DNA of 19,953 bases from Candidatus Harrisonbacteria bacterium (lineage in GTDB: Bacteria > Patescibacteriota > Minisyncoccia > UBA6257 > UBA11618): NCBI GenBank assembly GCA_023244865.1, contig JAHFLM010000005.1, forward strand, positions 1 to 19,953, read 5' to 3'. The position numbers and the translations under genes are program-made. The notes beneath the pieces are model-generated. The model was given only the letters and a program-made list of their open reading frames with translations. It was not told the DNA's origin and did not search any database. Below, piece by piece: positions 1-6,172 of the stretch (positions are counted from its first letter, which is position 1; every line of letters begins with the position of its first letter).

Positions 1-1
1 C

Positions 2-490
2 GAAGTGACCCCTGATGGTTTTCATTTTTCTCGTGGCTACAAATTATTTGGTAAGAGAACCTACACTAAAGATTTTGCGAGTGGTCGCGAACTAATTGAA
101 ATTCGTGATGGTTTTGGTAATCAGACTCAAATCGAGTTCGATAGTCAAAATAATCTCGTTTCGAGTGTTTTCAAATTCAAAAAGTTTTTGCTTTTGAGAC
201 AATCAGATAACTCTATTACGTTCTCAAAAAGACTGACTCATAAAACCGTGCCTTTCAAAGTTTACGAAGCGGAATTTTCTGCTGCGCACAAACTGAGAGA
301 TGCGATTCGAGAATCTTTTATTCCAAGGATCGGAAAGGAGCCAGCTCCGATTATGCCCAAACCAAAATTCGATCTTCCAAGTGACTTCAATGATTCTAAT
401 ATTCCTTATTTAGACGATGGCTTCGAACATGAGGCACCTCCTCCACCAGATTCTGGTGTGGTGCCGCCGAATCCAGAAAAAATTAACTAA
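2..490 (+). CDS. Unrecognised protein, 5'-truncated by the window edge
   Basis: The frame is open to the left edge, so the gene may start outside the window; the first possible start inside is GTG at 5. About 163 codons are visible. The N-terminal two thirds are rich in aromatic and charged residues and look like beta strands (for example SGRELIEIRDGFGNQ and NLVSSVFKFKKFLLL). The last ~50 residues are Pro-rich and acidic, ending in PPPPDSGVVPPNPEKIN, probably disordered. I see no signal peptide, membrane segment or catalytic motif. It is not recognised as any family. A terminator hairpin follows directly and overlaps the stop codon. The coding call rests on an unbroken frame, sensible composition and the terminator; the function is unknown. 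Confidence 0.6.
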   Translation, partial: EVTPDGFHFSRGYKLFGKRTYTKDFASGRELIEIRDGFGNQTQIEFDSQNNLVSSVFKFKKFLLLRQSDNSITFSKRLTHKTVPFKVYEAEFSAAHKLRDAIRESFIPRIGKEPAPIMPKPKFDLPSDFNDSNIPYLDDGFEHEAPPPPDSGVVPPNPEKIN

Positions 491-516
491 ACCGCGGGTT
501 TCATCCCTCGGTTTTT
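490..516 (+). terminator. Rho-independent terminator
   Basis: AACCGCGGG (490-498), loop TTTCAT, then CCCTCGGTT (505-513) form a 9-bp stem with one mismatch, running into TTTTT. It begins on the last base of the upstream stop codon, so it ends that gene's transcript. Confidence 0.75.
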
Positions 517-551
517 AATTTCTTATGCTTTTTATTAATGTCGTTCAGAGT

Positions 552-599
552 CCAATTCCGTTCGATTTCTTATTTTTATAAGAATCGATTCGGAATTGA
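552..599. repeat. Imperfect palindrome of unknown role
   Basis: The outer arms AATTCCG (554-560) and CGGAATT (591-597) pair perfectly. The inner part (TTCGATTTCTTA against TAAGAATCGA) pairs with a one-base offset. It is not followed by a T tract on either strand, so a terminator is unlikely. Flanking bases (GTC... and ...GAGAC) recall the other intergenic hairpins of the window. Confidence 0.5.
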
Positions 600-646
600 G
601 ACGTGGAATCTACTCGTAGTGAGCTTGTCGAATCTGTTCAATATAT

Positions 647-690
647 AAAAATAAAAAAATCACCGCCAAGCGCGTAGCTTGTAGCGGTGA
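647..690 (-). terminator. Rho-independent terminator of the minus-strand gene ending at 724
   Basis: Read on the minus strand, TCACCGC pairs with GCGGTGA and the inner CAAGC pairs with GCTTG around a 5-nt loop, followed by TTTTTTTATTTTT. The flanks match those of the terminator at 1471-1515: AAAAATAAAAAAATC on the left and GAAATTGTC on the right (plus strand), while the stem sequences differ. Confidence 0.85.
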
Positions 691-723
691 AATTGTCGTA
701 AGTGTTGCAATCCGATCTCGTTC

Positions 724-1197
724 TCAAACGACGACGCGCTCGGGAATCGTTCGGTTGTATCCATCGTTTAGCTGGTGGCTCTGCTGATCACCTCTAGTAC
801 TTTCGATAAAACTTTGGAAGGCTGCTGCTTCGTTTGGCGGAGAATCTTGGTTGCCTGGCCAAGTATGTTCTTGGTTGCTAGGCCCTATCGCTAGCACGGT
901 GGAACCCCCGCGTCTTCCAAAGTCGTGCAAGATGACCGTGCCATTGGCATTATCGACAACCCCTCCCATTGCAGATTTCACTGCCAGCGCATTACTTGCA
1001 ACTCCAAGGTCGTGGCCGTTCGCCTGGCGAGCTTCTGCAAGCTCCTCAGCGTACACGCCAGCCTCCCTGATGTAGTTGAGGGCCTTTCCCTTGTAGATGT
1101 TCCCCCTCACATAGAGAAAGATGATGAGCGCCACAACATAGAAGGCGAGAATTGCCAAACACCCAACAGCAAACTGGGAAAGATGAAGTACGTACAT
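724..1197 (-). CDS. Small single-pass membrane protein, function unknown
   Basis: 157 aa, not recognised. A TTG further upstream would give 166 aa, but the ATG at 1197 is preferred because AAGGA sits 7 nt upstream of it. Residues ~8-30 form one hydrophobic segment (core LAILAFYVVALIIFLYV) followed by an Arg/Lys-containing stretch (RGNIYKGK), which suggests an N-out/C-in anchor or an uncleaved signal anchor. Residues ~40-62 look helical (EAGVYAEELAEARQANG). The rest is Gly/Asn/Pro-rich and polar, ending IPERVVV. The gene stands alone, with its own consensus promoter, a ~75-nt leader and its own terminator. The promoter resembles those of two other minus-strand genes (1752-2168, 6661-6999). The membrane call rests on hydrophobicity only. 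Confidence 0.7.
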   Translation of the reverse strand: MYVLHLSQFAVGCLAILAFYVVALIIFLYVRGNIYKGKALNYIREAGVYAEELAEARQANGHDLGVASNALAVKSAMGGVVDNANGTVILHDFGRRGGSTVLAIGPSNQEHTWPGNQDSPPNEAAAFQSFIESTRGDQQSHQLNDGYNRTIPERVVV

Positions 1198-1269
1198 GAC
1201 CAGTTCCTTTTCAAAAGCGTTCAAGGTTCAAACTTGGCAAGCGACACGCCCACCCTTAGCTACTTATAT

Positions 1270-1299
1270 ATGATACCATATAGTATCATTAAAAGTCAA
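1270..1299 (-). promoter_or_regulatory. Sigma70-type promoter with a palindrome over the -10
   Basis: On the minus strand: TTGACT (-35, plus 1294-1299), 18 nt, TATCAT (-10, plus 1270-1275). ATGATAC-N6-GTATCAT (1270-1289) is a perfect 7+7 inverted repeat lying across the -10 and most of the spacer, the classic place for a repressor operator. It drives the gene at 724-1197. Confidence 0.65.
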
Positions 1300-1319
1300 G
1301 TTTTAGTTAAAAAGATCCC

Positions 1320-1349
1320 GTCATCCCGAAATTTGTTCGGGATCTTCCA
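1320..1349 (+). repeat. Intergenic hairpin repeat (GTC-TCC...GGATCTTC family), copy 1
   Basis: GTC ATCCCGA AATTTGT TCGGGAT CTTCC: a 7-bp perfect stem with the family flanks GTC on the left and GATCTTC on the right. It continues into ATGGGATTA, like copies 2 and 3. Confidence 0.7.
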
Positions 1350-1428
1350 TGGGATTAGACCTCAATCAATAATGTATTTGCCCTAGTAAAAATAATTTCT
1401 ATTAAAATTAAAACGAGTAACCCCAGCG

Positions 1429-1460
1429 AAGATCCTGAAATAAATTCAGGACGACAATCT
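1429..1460 (-). repeat. Intergenic hairpin repeat, copy 2 (minus orientation)
   Basis: Read on the minus strand it is the same as copy 3 (4871-4902) at 31 of 32 positions. The stem is TCCTGAA/TTCAGGA, followed by TCTTC and GCTGGGGTTA. Confidence 0.8.
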
Positions 1461-1470
1461 TTTTGAAATT

Positions 1471-1515
1471 AAAAATAAAAAAATCCCGACTTCGGCTCGC
1501 TAGCCTTAGTCGGGA
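1471..1515 (-). terminator. Rho-independent terminator, second in line after tRNA-Leu
   Basis: Minus strand: TCCCGACT pairs with AGTCGGGA with an inner GGCT/AGCC helix, followed by TTTTTTTATTTTT. It lies just past the 18-nt tRNA-end copy at 1519-1536. Its flanking 15 and 9 nt are identical to those of the terminator at 647-690. Confidence 0.8.
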
Positions 1516-1518
1516 AAT

Positions 1519-1536
1519 TGTCCCAGATGGGAGTCG
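1519..1536 (-). repeat. Copy of the 3' end of tRNA-Leu (att-like or duplication remnant)
   Basis: TGTCCCAGATGGGAGTCG is an exact copy of 1659-1676, which covers the discriminator, the 3' acceptor strand, the 3' T-stem strand and half the T loop of the tRNA. No matching 5' acceptor strand lies nearby, so it is not a functional tRNA. The span to the tRNA is only 140 bp and no integrase is visible, so an old recombination scar or a local duplication is more likely than a live attachment site. Confidence 0.65.
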
Positions 1537-1614
1537 GTCACAGATAATTTTCTGCTGAAAATTTCCGCGACCCCGCCTCAGCACCGCCGTACTTCCGGCT
1601 TTCTCCTCCCTTCC

Positions 1615-1655
1615 TAAAAAAATAACCAGTTTGAAGCAAGTTGCCTCAAACTGGT
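1615..1655 (-). terminator. Rho-independent terminator directly after tRNA-Leu
   Basis: Minus strand: ACCAGTTTGA (plus 1646-1655) pairs perfectly over 10 bp with TCAAACTGGT (plus 1625-1634), followed by TATTTTTTT. It begins 4 nt past the tRNA 3' end. Confidence 0.85.
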
Positions 1656-1659
1656 CAAT

Positions 1660-1743
1660 GTCCCAGATGGGAGTCGAACCCACACGCTCCTTTCGGAACC
1701 CCGGATTTTAAGTCCGGTGCGTCTGCCATTCCGCCACTGGGAC
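1660..1743 (-). tRNA. tRNA-Leu (anticodon UAA)
   Basis: Minus strand: acceptor GTCCCAG/CTGGGAC (7 perfect pairs), a D arm with GGCGGAATGGCAGACGC as in leucine tRNAs, anticodon stem CCGGA/TCCGG around CTTAAAA (anticodon TAA), a long class II variable arm (TTCC-GAAA-GGA), and T arm GTGGG-TTCGACT-CCCAT. The next base is A, the usual Leu discriminator, and CCA is not encoded, so a CCA-adding enzyme is needed. It lies 8 bp after the stop of the gene at 1752-2168 with no obvious promoter of its own, so it may be cut from a shared transcript. Confidence 0.96.
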
Positions 1744-1751
1744 TAGGACTA

Positions 1752-2168
1752 CTACTCTGAGCTCAGCTTGGAAATAAATTCGGCGATTTCAGCTTCTCCG
1801 TACTCCTCAACACAATGTTCTTCTATCGCCAAAATCGCAGCCGCTCTCAGTTTAGCTAGGCAAACTGATATTTCTATTGGCATTGTCTTGGCCAAAAGAA
1901 GTTCCTCTGTGAGGCGTTTACACTCAGCTCTGAGTTGCTGGATTTCCTCGTCCTTCTCCATGACAGCCCGTCTTTGATCGATAGAGATCCTGGAGAATTG
2001 ATCACGTTCCTTTTCAAGAACCCCCATTGTCCAAAGTCGAGCTTGCGACTCCGCCGAAGTGTTGATGAGCTTGGACTTGAGTTCTGAAACTCGCACCAGG
2101 AGGCAGACTGCCAAGGTGGCGGAGATCAAGAAAGCGATTCCAAACAAGTAAGTAGCGATCGGATACAT
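1752..2168 (-). CDS. Small membrane-anchored coiled-coil protein, function unknown
   Basis: 138 aa, not recognised. The ATG at 2168 is chosen over an upstream in-frame GTG because AAAGGA lies 7 nt before it. Residues ~5-26 are one hydrophobic segment (LFGIAFLISATLAVCLLV). Residues ~27-95 have heptad-like spacing of Leu/Ile among charged residues (SELKSKLINT, KDEEIQQLRAECKRLTEELL), consistent with a coiled coil. The last ~40 residues are helical and acidic (AILAIEEHCVEEYGEAEIAE). It has three Cys (22, 83, 103) and one more at 119. Its promoter is near consensus with a palindrome in the leader, and tRNA-Leu follows after 8 bp. The build (short anchor, then coiled coil) resembles the 724-1197 gene in general style only; I see no clear sequence homology. 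Confidence 0.75.
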   Translation of the reverse strand: MYPIATYLFGIAFLISATLAVCLLVRVSELKSKLINTSAESQARLWTMGVLEKERDQFSRISIDQRRAVMEKDEEIQQLRAECKRLTEELLLAKTMPIEISVCLAKLRAAAILAIEEHCVEEYGEAEIAEFISKLSSE

Positions 2169-2216
2169 GTCAGGTTCCTTTGCAAAGAGAGTTTTTCTAA
2201 CCAAATCCTAGTTTTT

Positions 2217-2233
2217 CGAGTCAACGTGACTCG
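2217..2233. promoter_or_regulatory. 17-bp palindrome in the leader of the 1752-2168 gene
   Basis: CGAGTCA ACG TGACTCG is a perfect 7+7 inverted repeat about 10-26 nt downstream of the expected start site. It could be an operator or, with a 3-nt loop, an RNA hairpin near the 5' end. Confidence 0.55.
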
Positions 2234-2249
2234 TTTGTGTTCTATTTAT

Positions 2250-2279
2250 ATTATACCATAAAAATCTATACAAAGTCAA
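2250..2279 (-). promoter_or_regulatory. Near-consensus sigma70 promoter
   Basis: Minus strand: TTGACT (plus 2274-2279), 18 nt, TATAAT (plus 2250-2255). The -10 is preceded by TATGG as in the 1270-1299 promoter. It drives the coiled-coil gene and probably tRNA-Leu. Confidence 0.85.
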
Positions 2280-2315
2280 TATAAACCAAGTAAGGCCATA
2301 AAACCTAAAAAAATC

Positions 2316-2395
2316 TGTCATTCCCGTGAAAACGGGAATCTACTTAGTTAGAACTCCTGAGCTTCACGAAGACTCCCGTTTTCACGGGAATGACA
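2316..2395. repeat. Inverted-repeat element with 22-bp perfect arms
   Basis: The left arm 2316-2337 and right arm 2374-2395 are exact reverse complements over 22 bp (TGTCATTCCCGTG... against ...CACGGGAATGACA). Each arm is itself a hairpin; the left is ATTCCCGT-GAAA-ACGGGAAT with a GNRA loop. The 36-nt centre has no reading frame of note. It resembles the widespread GTCATTCCCG-type bacterial palindromes, and the GTC and GAATC edges match the smaller hairpins in this window. Confidence 0.85.
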
Positions 2396-2409
2396 TAGGT
2401 GGCGTTAAA

Positions 2410-2438
2410 TTGCCCAAACCTCAATTTTAAGCTATGAT
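2410..2438 (+). promoter_or_regulatory. Candidate promoter of secA
   Basis: TTGCCC (2410-2415), 17 nt, TATGAT (2433-2438). This would give a leader of about 55 nt before the ATG at 2502. There is no Shine-Dalgarno before that ATG (TTATTTTTTTATG). Confidence 0.5.
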
Positions 2439-2501
2439 TCTGTCTATATCTGTAATATCGCTAAGATTCTACGGCTAAATTTTATAGTTAATTATTTTTT
2501 T

Positions 2502-4862
2502 ATGATTAAAAAACTACTCAACATTGTCTTTAATACTCAAAAAGGCCTAGATAAAAAAATCTCCCAAATCAACGGTCTTGAATCTCAGGTTTCCGCTCTC
2601 TCTAACGAAGGCTTGAGAGAAAGGAGTTTGGAACTTAAAGCCGAACTCGTCAGTAGCAAAACTCTCGATGAGATTTTACCAGAAGCCTTTGCTTTGGTGC
2701 GCGAAACTTCTAAAAGGCTCTTAAAGCAGCGTCATTTCGACGTTCAGTTGAAAGGCGGTATCGCACTTCATAGCGGTAAGATCGCCGAGATGATGACTGG
2801 TGAAGGCAAAACTTTAGCCGCTACCGCCCCTGTTTATTTAAACGCCCTCGCGGGCAAAGGTGTGCATGTCATCACCGTTAACGACTATTTGGCGAAAAGA
2901 GACATGGTGTGGATGGGTCAGATTTATCATTTTCTAGGGTTGTCTGTCGCTTGTTTAATTCACGATCAAGCTTATGTCTACGATCCCACTTGGAAAGTAG
3001 CCGAAAACAATCTAGAAAAAGATGCTGAGCGTGATTTAATGGGTAGCTTCATGATCCAGGAAGATTATCTGCGCCCCGTCACTCGTCGCGAAGCTTATCT
3101 CGCCGATATCACTTACGGTACTAATCACGAATTTGGTTTTGATTATTTAAGGGACAACTTGGTGGCTAAGCTCGAGCAGCAAGTACAGCGTGGTCAAAAT
3201 TTTGCGATCATCGACGAAGTCGACAGTATTTTAATCGACGAAGCCCGCACCCCGCTCATTATTTCTGCGCCTGACGCCGAAAGTAGTAATAACTATAAAA
3301 TTTTCACGAAGATTGTCGCTCAATTAGAAAAAGGCGCGCATTATGAAGTCGACGAAAAACTTCGCTCGGTGAACATTACTCAGGAGGGGATCGACGAGGT
3401 GGAAAAAGCCCTGGGTATCGAAAATTTTTATTCTCCAGAAAATCTTCGCCTATCACATTATCTCCAAGAATCTCTCAAGGCTCATGGTCTTTTCAAACTC
3501 GATAAGGATTACGTCGTGAAAAATGACGAGGTGATTATTGTCGATCAATTTACTGGCCGTATGTTGCCTGGTCGTCGCTATTCTGCCGGGCTTCATCAAG
3601 CCATCGAAGCCAAAGAGGGTGTCAAAATTCAAAACGAATCTCGTACTTATGCTTCGATCACGATTCAGAACTACTTTAGACTTTATAAAAAGATTGCTGG
3701 TATGACTGGCACCGCTCAAACTTCCGCCGAAGAATTCGACAAGGTTTATAAGCTCGAAGTGGTCAGTATTCCGACCAATCACAAATTAATCAGGAAAGAT
3801 CAGGTAGATTTAATTTATAAAAATAAACTCGCGAAATATAAGGCGATTATTGAGGATGTTAAAGAGAGAAATAAAGCTGGTCAGCCGATTTTGATTGGTA
3901 CGGTTTCGATTTCTAACAATGAAGAGCTTTCTCAAATGCTTTCTCTAGCTGGTATCAAGCACGAGGTTTTAAACGCTAAAAATCACGAACGAGAGGGTAT
4001 GATCATCGCTCAAGCTGGCAGATTCGGTGGTGTAACAGTTGCGACCAACATGGCCGGCCGTGGCGTGGACATTATTTTAGGTGGTAATCCGGTAAATGGT
4101 GAAGAGGCTAAAAAAGTAAAAGATCTTGGTGGTTTGTATGTGGTGGCGACAGAGCGTCACGAAGCGCGTCGCATCGACAATCAGCTCCGTGGTCGCGCCG
4201 GCCGTTGGGGTGATCCGGGACTTTCTCAATTCTATCTCTCTCTCGACGACGATATTTTGCGTATTTTTGGTGGCGATCGTTTGAAGAGTATGATGACGAC
4301 CCTCGATATTCCCGAAGACATGCCGATCGCCTCTTCTTTAGTTGGTCGCGCCGTCTCCCAAGCTCAATCTAAAATCGAAGGCCTAAACTTCGACGCCCGC
4401 AAACATCTTTTAGATTACGATGACGTGATCAACAAGCAAAGATTAGCGATTTACAGAAAGCGCCAAGAAATGCTCGAGACCAAAGTTCACCCACAACTTT
4501 TATCCGTCCTAGATCTATTCTGGATGAGTCAGTTAGAAAACATCGAAGCATTAATGGAGTCCGTCCGTTTGCGCGCCTACGGTCAGCATGATCCTTTAAT
4601 AGAATTCCGTCGTGAAGCCCATATTTTATACACCAACATGCTTCGCGCTTTTGACGATTGGTATAACGAACACAAAGACCAAATCAAGGCTTGGGAAGCC
4701 GAAAAAGAAAATAAATTATCTGTCAGCGCTTCTAGCGACACTTTAAGAAGCGGCCACTACGAAATCCCCATGGGCGTCGATCTTTCAAAGATCGAGCGCA
4801 ACGACCCCTGCCCCTGCGGCTCCGGCAAAAAATTCAAAAAGTGCCACGGCTTAAATATTTAA
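2502..4862 (+). CDS. secA: Preprotein translocase ATPase SecA
   Basis: SecA is the cytosolic motor that pushes unfolded preproteins through SecYEG using ATP. At 786 aa it is shorter than the ~840-900 aa of most bacteria. Visible landmarks: Walker A MMTGEGKT at 97-104; DEAD-type box IIDEVDSILIDEARTPLI at ~236-253; MTGTAQTSAEEF at ~400; helicase motif NMAGRGVDI at ~516; RGRAGRWGDPG at ~563-573; and a C-terminal zinc finger C770-x-C772-x8-C781-H782 (DPCPCGSGKKFKKCHG) for SecB or ribosome contact. About 35 residues are inserted around 155-195 before REAYLADITYGTNHEFGFDY, a feature I associate with CPR SecA proteins. The middle helical wing and scaffold regions look shortened. The start lacks a Shine-Dalgarno, but the protein begins at the expected N-terminal helix. 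Confidence 0.98.
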   Translation: MIKKLLNIVFNTQKGLDKKISQINGLESQVSALSNEGLRERSLELKAELVSSKTLDEILPEAFALVRETSKRLLKQRHFDVQLKGGIALHSGKIAEMMTGEGKTLAATAPVYLNALAGKGVHVITVNDYLAKRDMVWMGQIYHFLGLSVACLIHDQAYVYDPTWKVAENNLEKDAERDLMGSFMIQEDYLRPVTRREAYLADITYGTNHEFGFDYLRDNLVAKLEQQVQRGQNFAIIDEVDSILIDEARTPLIISAPDAESSNNYKIFTKIVAQLEKGAHYEVDEKLRSVNITQEGIDEVEKALGIENFYSPENLRLSHYLQESLKAHGLFKLDKDYVVKNDEVIIVDQFTGRMLPGRRYSAGLHQAIEAKEGVKIQNESRTYASITIQNYFRLYKKIAGMTGTAQTSAEEFDKVYKLEVVSIPTNHKLIRKDQVDLIYKNKLAKYKAIIEDVKERNKAGQPILIGTVSISNNEELSQMLSLAGIKHEVLNAKNHEREGMIIAQAGRFGGVTVATNMAGRGVDIILGGNPVNGEEAKKVKDLGGLYVVATERHEARRIDNQLRGRAGRWGDPGLSQFYLSLDDDILRIFGGDRLKSMMTTLDIPEDMPIASSLVGRAVSQAQSKIEGLNFDARKHLLDYDDVINKQRLAIYRKRQEMLETKVHPQLLSVLDLFWMSQLENIEALMESVRLRAYGQHDPLIEFRREAHILYTNMLRAFDDWYNEHKDQIKAWEAEKENKLSVSASSDTLRSGHYEIPMGVDLSKIERNDPCPCGSGKKFKKCHGLNI

Positions 4863-4870
4863 ATTAAAAT

Positions 4871-4902
4871 GATTGTCGTCCTGAATTTAGTTCAGGATCT
4901 TC
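4871..4902 (+). repeat. Intergenic hairpin repeat, copy 3
   Basis: GATTGTCG then TCCTGAA/TTCAGGA with a 4-5 nt loop, then TCTTC and AATGGGTGTTA. It lies 9 bp after the secA stop. There is no T tract after it, so it is a weak terminator at best. Confidence 0.8.
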
Positions 4903-4920
4903 AATGGGTGTTATTCTAAA

Positions 4921-5292
4921 ATGAAACTCCTTAGCTTCATACTAAATCTCCCTTGGATATTAATCGGTTTATTTTTCTCTTTAATTTCTCTACCCATCGA
5001 AGTATCCTTTATAAAAAATTCTTACGCCATTGTCTTGAGAGTTAAGAGTTTCTGGTGGGCATTTGGTTACCTAAAAAATGTCAGAGCTATGGCTATTGGT
5101 CATGTAGTGATACTTGGACCAAATATCGAAGTTGGTGATTTAGAGCATGAATTGATCCATGTCGAGCAATCTGAAAGACTCCCTTTAATTTTTCCCATTC
5201 TTTATTATTTAGAATTAATGAGAAATGGTTACGAAAAAAATAAATACGAAATAGAGGCTTACAATGGGGCTGATAATATGTATAATAAATAA
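4921..5292 (+). CDS. Small membrane protein with a zincin-like HExxH motif
   Basis: 123 aa. Residues ~3-24 are strongly hydrophobic (LLSFILNLPWILIGLFFSLI), a membrane anchor. Downstream is HELIHVEQ with the HExxH at 76-80, followed ~30 residues later by YEIEAY (E110, E112). A His-Glu pair followed by a distal Glu is the layout of gluzincin-type zinc peptidases, but the protein is very short and could instead only bind a metal. The chain between (LPLIFPILYYLELM) is also hydrophobic. There is no Shine-Dalgarno; the ATG follows the hairpin repeat after secA by 18 bp. The Nudix gene starts 4 bp past the stop, which suggests one transcript. Peptidase activity is inferred from the motif only. Confidence 0.8.
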   Translation: MKLLSFILNLPWILIGLFFSLISLPIEVSFIKNSYAIVLRVKSFWWAFGYLKNVRAMAIGHVVILGPNIEVGDLEHELIHVEQSERLPLIFPILYYLELMRNGYEKNKYEIEAYNGADNMYNK

Positions 5293-5296
5293 AAAT

Positions 5297-5722
5297 ATGG
5301 AATCCAAAGAAGTAATTTATCCAAAGACAGGTCTTGCGGTAATGGTTATAAAAGATGGCAAGGTTTTATTAGGTAAACGCCAAGGTGCTCATGGAGCCGG
5401 AAATTATGCTTTTCCTGGCGGTAAATTAGAATGGGGAGAATCTTTCGCAGATTGCGCTAAAAGAGAAACTCTAGAGGAAGTCGGTATTGAAATTGATAAC
5501 ATCAGGTTTCTTCGCCTTTTAAATTTTAAGGCCTACGACAAGCATTTCGTAGATATTGGATTTTTAGCAGATTGGAAAAGCGGCGAGCCCCAAGTTATGG
5601 AACCCGAAAAATGTGATGGTTGGGCTTGGTACGATCTAAACAACTTACCAACCCCTCTTTTTAATGGCTGCGAAAGTTGCGTTGAAGCCTATAAAACCGG
5701 CAAGAACTACTTTGATATGTAA
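5297..5722 (+). CDS. Nudix hydrolase, NUDT15/MutT-like nucleotide pyrophosphatase
   Basis: 141 aa from the ATG at 5297; an earlier ATG at 5264 overlaps the previous gene and adds 11 residues unlike a Nudix N-terminus. The Nudix box is fully canonical: G42-x5-E48-x7-R56-E57-T-L-E-E61-V-G63-I, which binds Mg2+ and cleaves nucleoside diphosphate derivatives. The preceding GKRQGAHGAGNYAFPGG closely resembles the NUDT15 group (GKRKGSHG-type), which clears oxidised or unusual (d)NTPs, so a house-cleaning role is likely though the exact substrate is not. The C-terminal part keeps the family pattern CDGWAWYDLNNLPTPLF. It lies 4 bp after the zincin-like gene, with a MazG-like gene following. Confidence 0.92.
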   Translation: MESKEVIYPKTGLAVMVIKDGKVLLGKRQGAHGAGNYAFPGGKLEWGESFADCAKRETLEEVGIEIDNIRFLRLLNFKAYDKHFVDIGFLADWKSGEPQVMEPEKCDGWAWYDLNNLPTPLFNGCESCVEAYKTGKNYFDM

Positions 5723-5744
5723 TCCCTTCTGTTCTCGTTTTCTC

Positions 5745-5766
5745 CCCCTCCTTTACCGAGGAGGGG
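5745..5766. repeat. CCCCTCC/GGAGGGG palindrome
   Basis: CCCCTCC-N8-GGAGGGG is a 7-bp perfect stem followed by TTGGGGGAGG. It is of the CCCTCC...GGAGGGG...GGGGGAGG type found scattered between genes in many bacteria. It supplies a G-rich stretch before the next gene, but GGAGG ends 14 nt before the ATG at 5791, too far for an ideal Shine-Dalgarno. Confidence 0.65.
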
Positions 5767-5790
5767 TTGGGGGAGGTGGACAGTAAAAAT

Positions 5791-6171
5791 ATGAAAGACT
5801 TAGAAAAGAAAATTTTAAAGCATCTCAAAGAAAGAAACTGGGACAATCTTAGGCCGGCTGATATGGCGAAATCCATAATGATCGAAGGGGCTGAATTATT
5901 AGAAAACTTTCAATGGGAAAATCTATCGTTAGAAGAGGTTAAGAAAAACAAAGCAAAGATGGGGGAGATTGAAAAAGAATTAGCCGATGTTTTGATCTGC
6001 GCTATTCAAATGGCGGTTCTTTTGAAGCTTGATGTAGAGAAAATCGTTTTAAGAAAGCTCAAAGCCGTAGCTTTAAAGTACCCCGCCGCTCTTATGAGAA
6101 AAAGAAAGGGGGAGCCGGGCACCGAAGAGGTTTATTGGAAAATCAAAAAAGCCTACCGTAGTAAGTCCTAA
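5791..6171 (+). CDS. MazG-like all-alpha nucleotide pyrophosphohydrolase
   Basis: 126 aa from the ATG at 5791 (MKDLEKKILKHL). The pattern E32-x2-E35 (SIMIEGAELLENFQW), then E63-x2-D66 (EIEKELADVLICAIQMA), is the paired EExxE / ExxD metal site of the MazG / dCTPase (RS21-C6) superfamily. These enzymes hydrolyse (d)NTPs to NMP and pyrophosphate. The start WDNLRPADMAKSIMIEGAEL is as in single-domain dCTPase-like members. The C-terminus is basic (LMRKRKGEPG). A TTG at 5767 would add 8 residues encoded inside the palindromic repeat, so it is rejected as the start. It sits between a Nudix and a deoxyribosyltransferase-like gene, consistent with nucleotide-pool cleaning. Confidence 0.9.
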   Translation: MKDLEKKILKHLKERNWDNLRPADMAKSIMIEGAELLENFQWENLSLEEVKKNKAKMGEIEKELADVLICAIQMAVLLKLDVEKIVLRKLKAVALKYPAALMRKRKGEPGTEEVYWKIKKAYRSKS

Positions 6172-6172
6172 A

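Noticed and set aside
925..1386. 153-codon open frame on the plus strand
   Set aside because: It is antisense to the 724-1197 gene and continues through that gene's promoter and a repeat; no ribosome site, and composition is unlike a protein.
1408..1683. 91-codon open frame on the minus strand
   Set aside because: It runs through the tRNA 3' end, two terminators and a hairpin repeat; the translation is explained by those non-coding elements.
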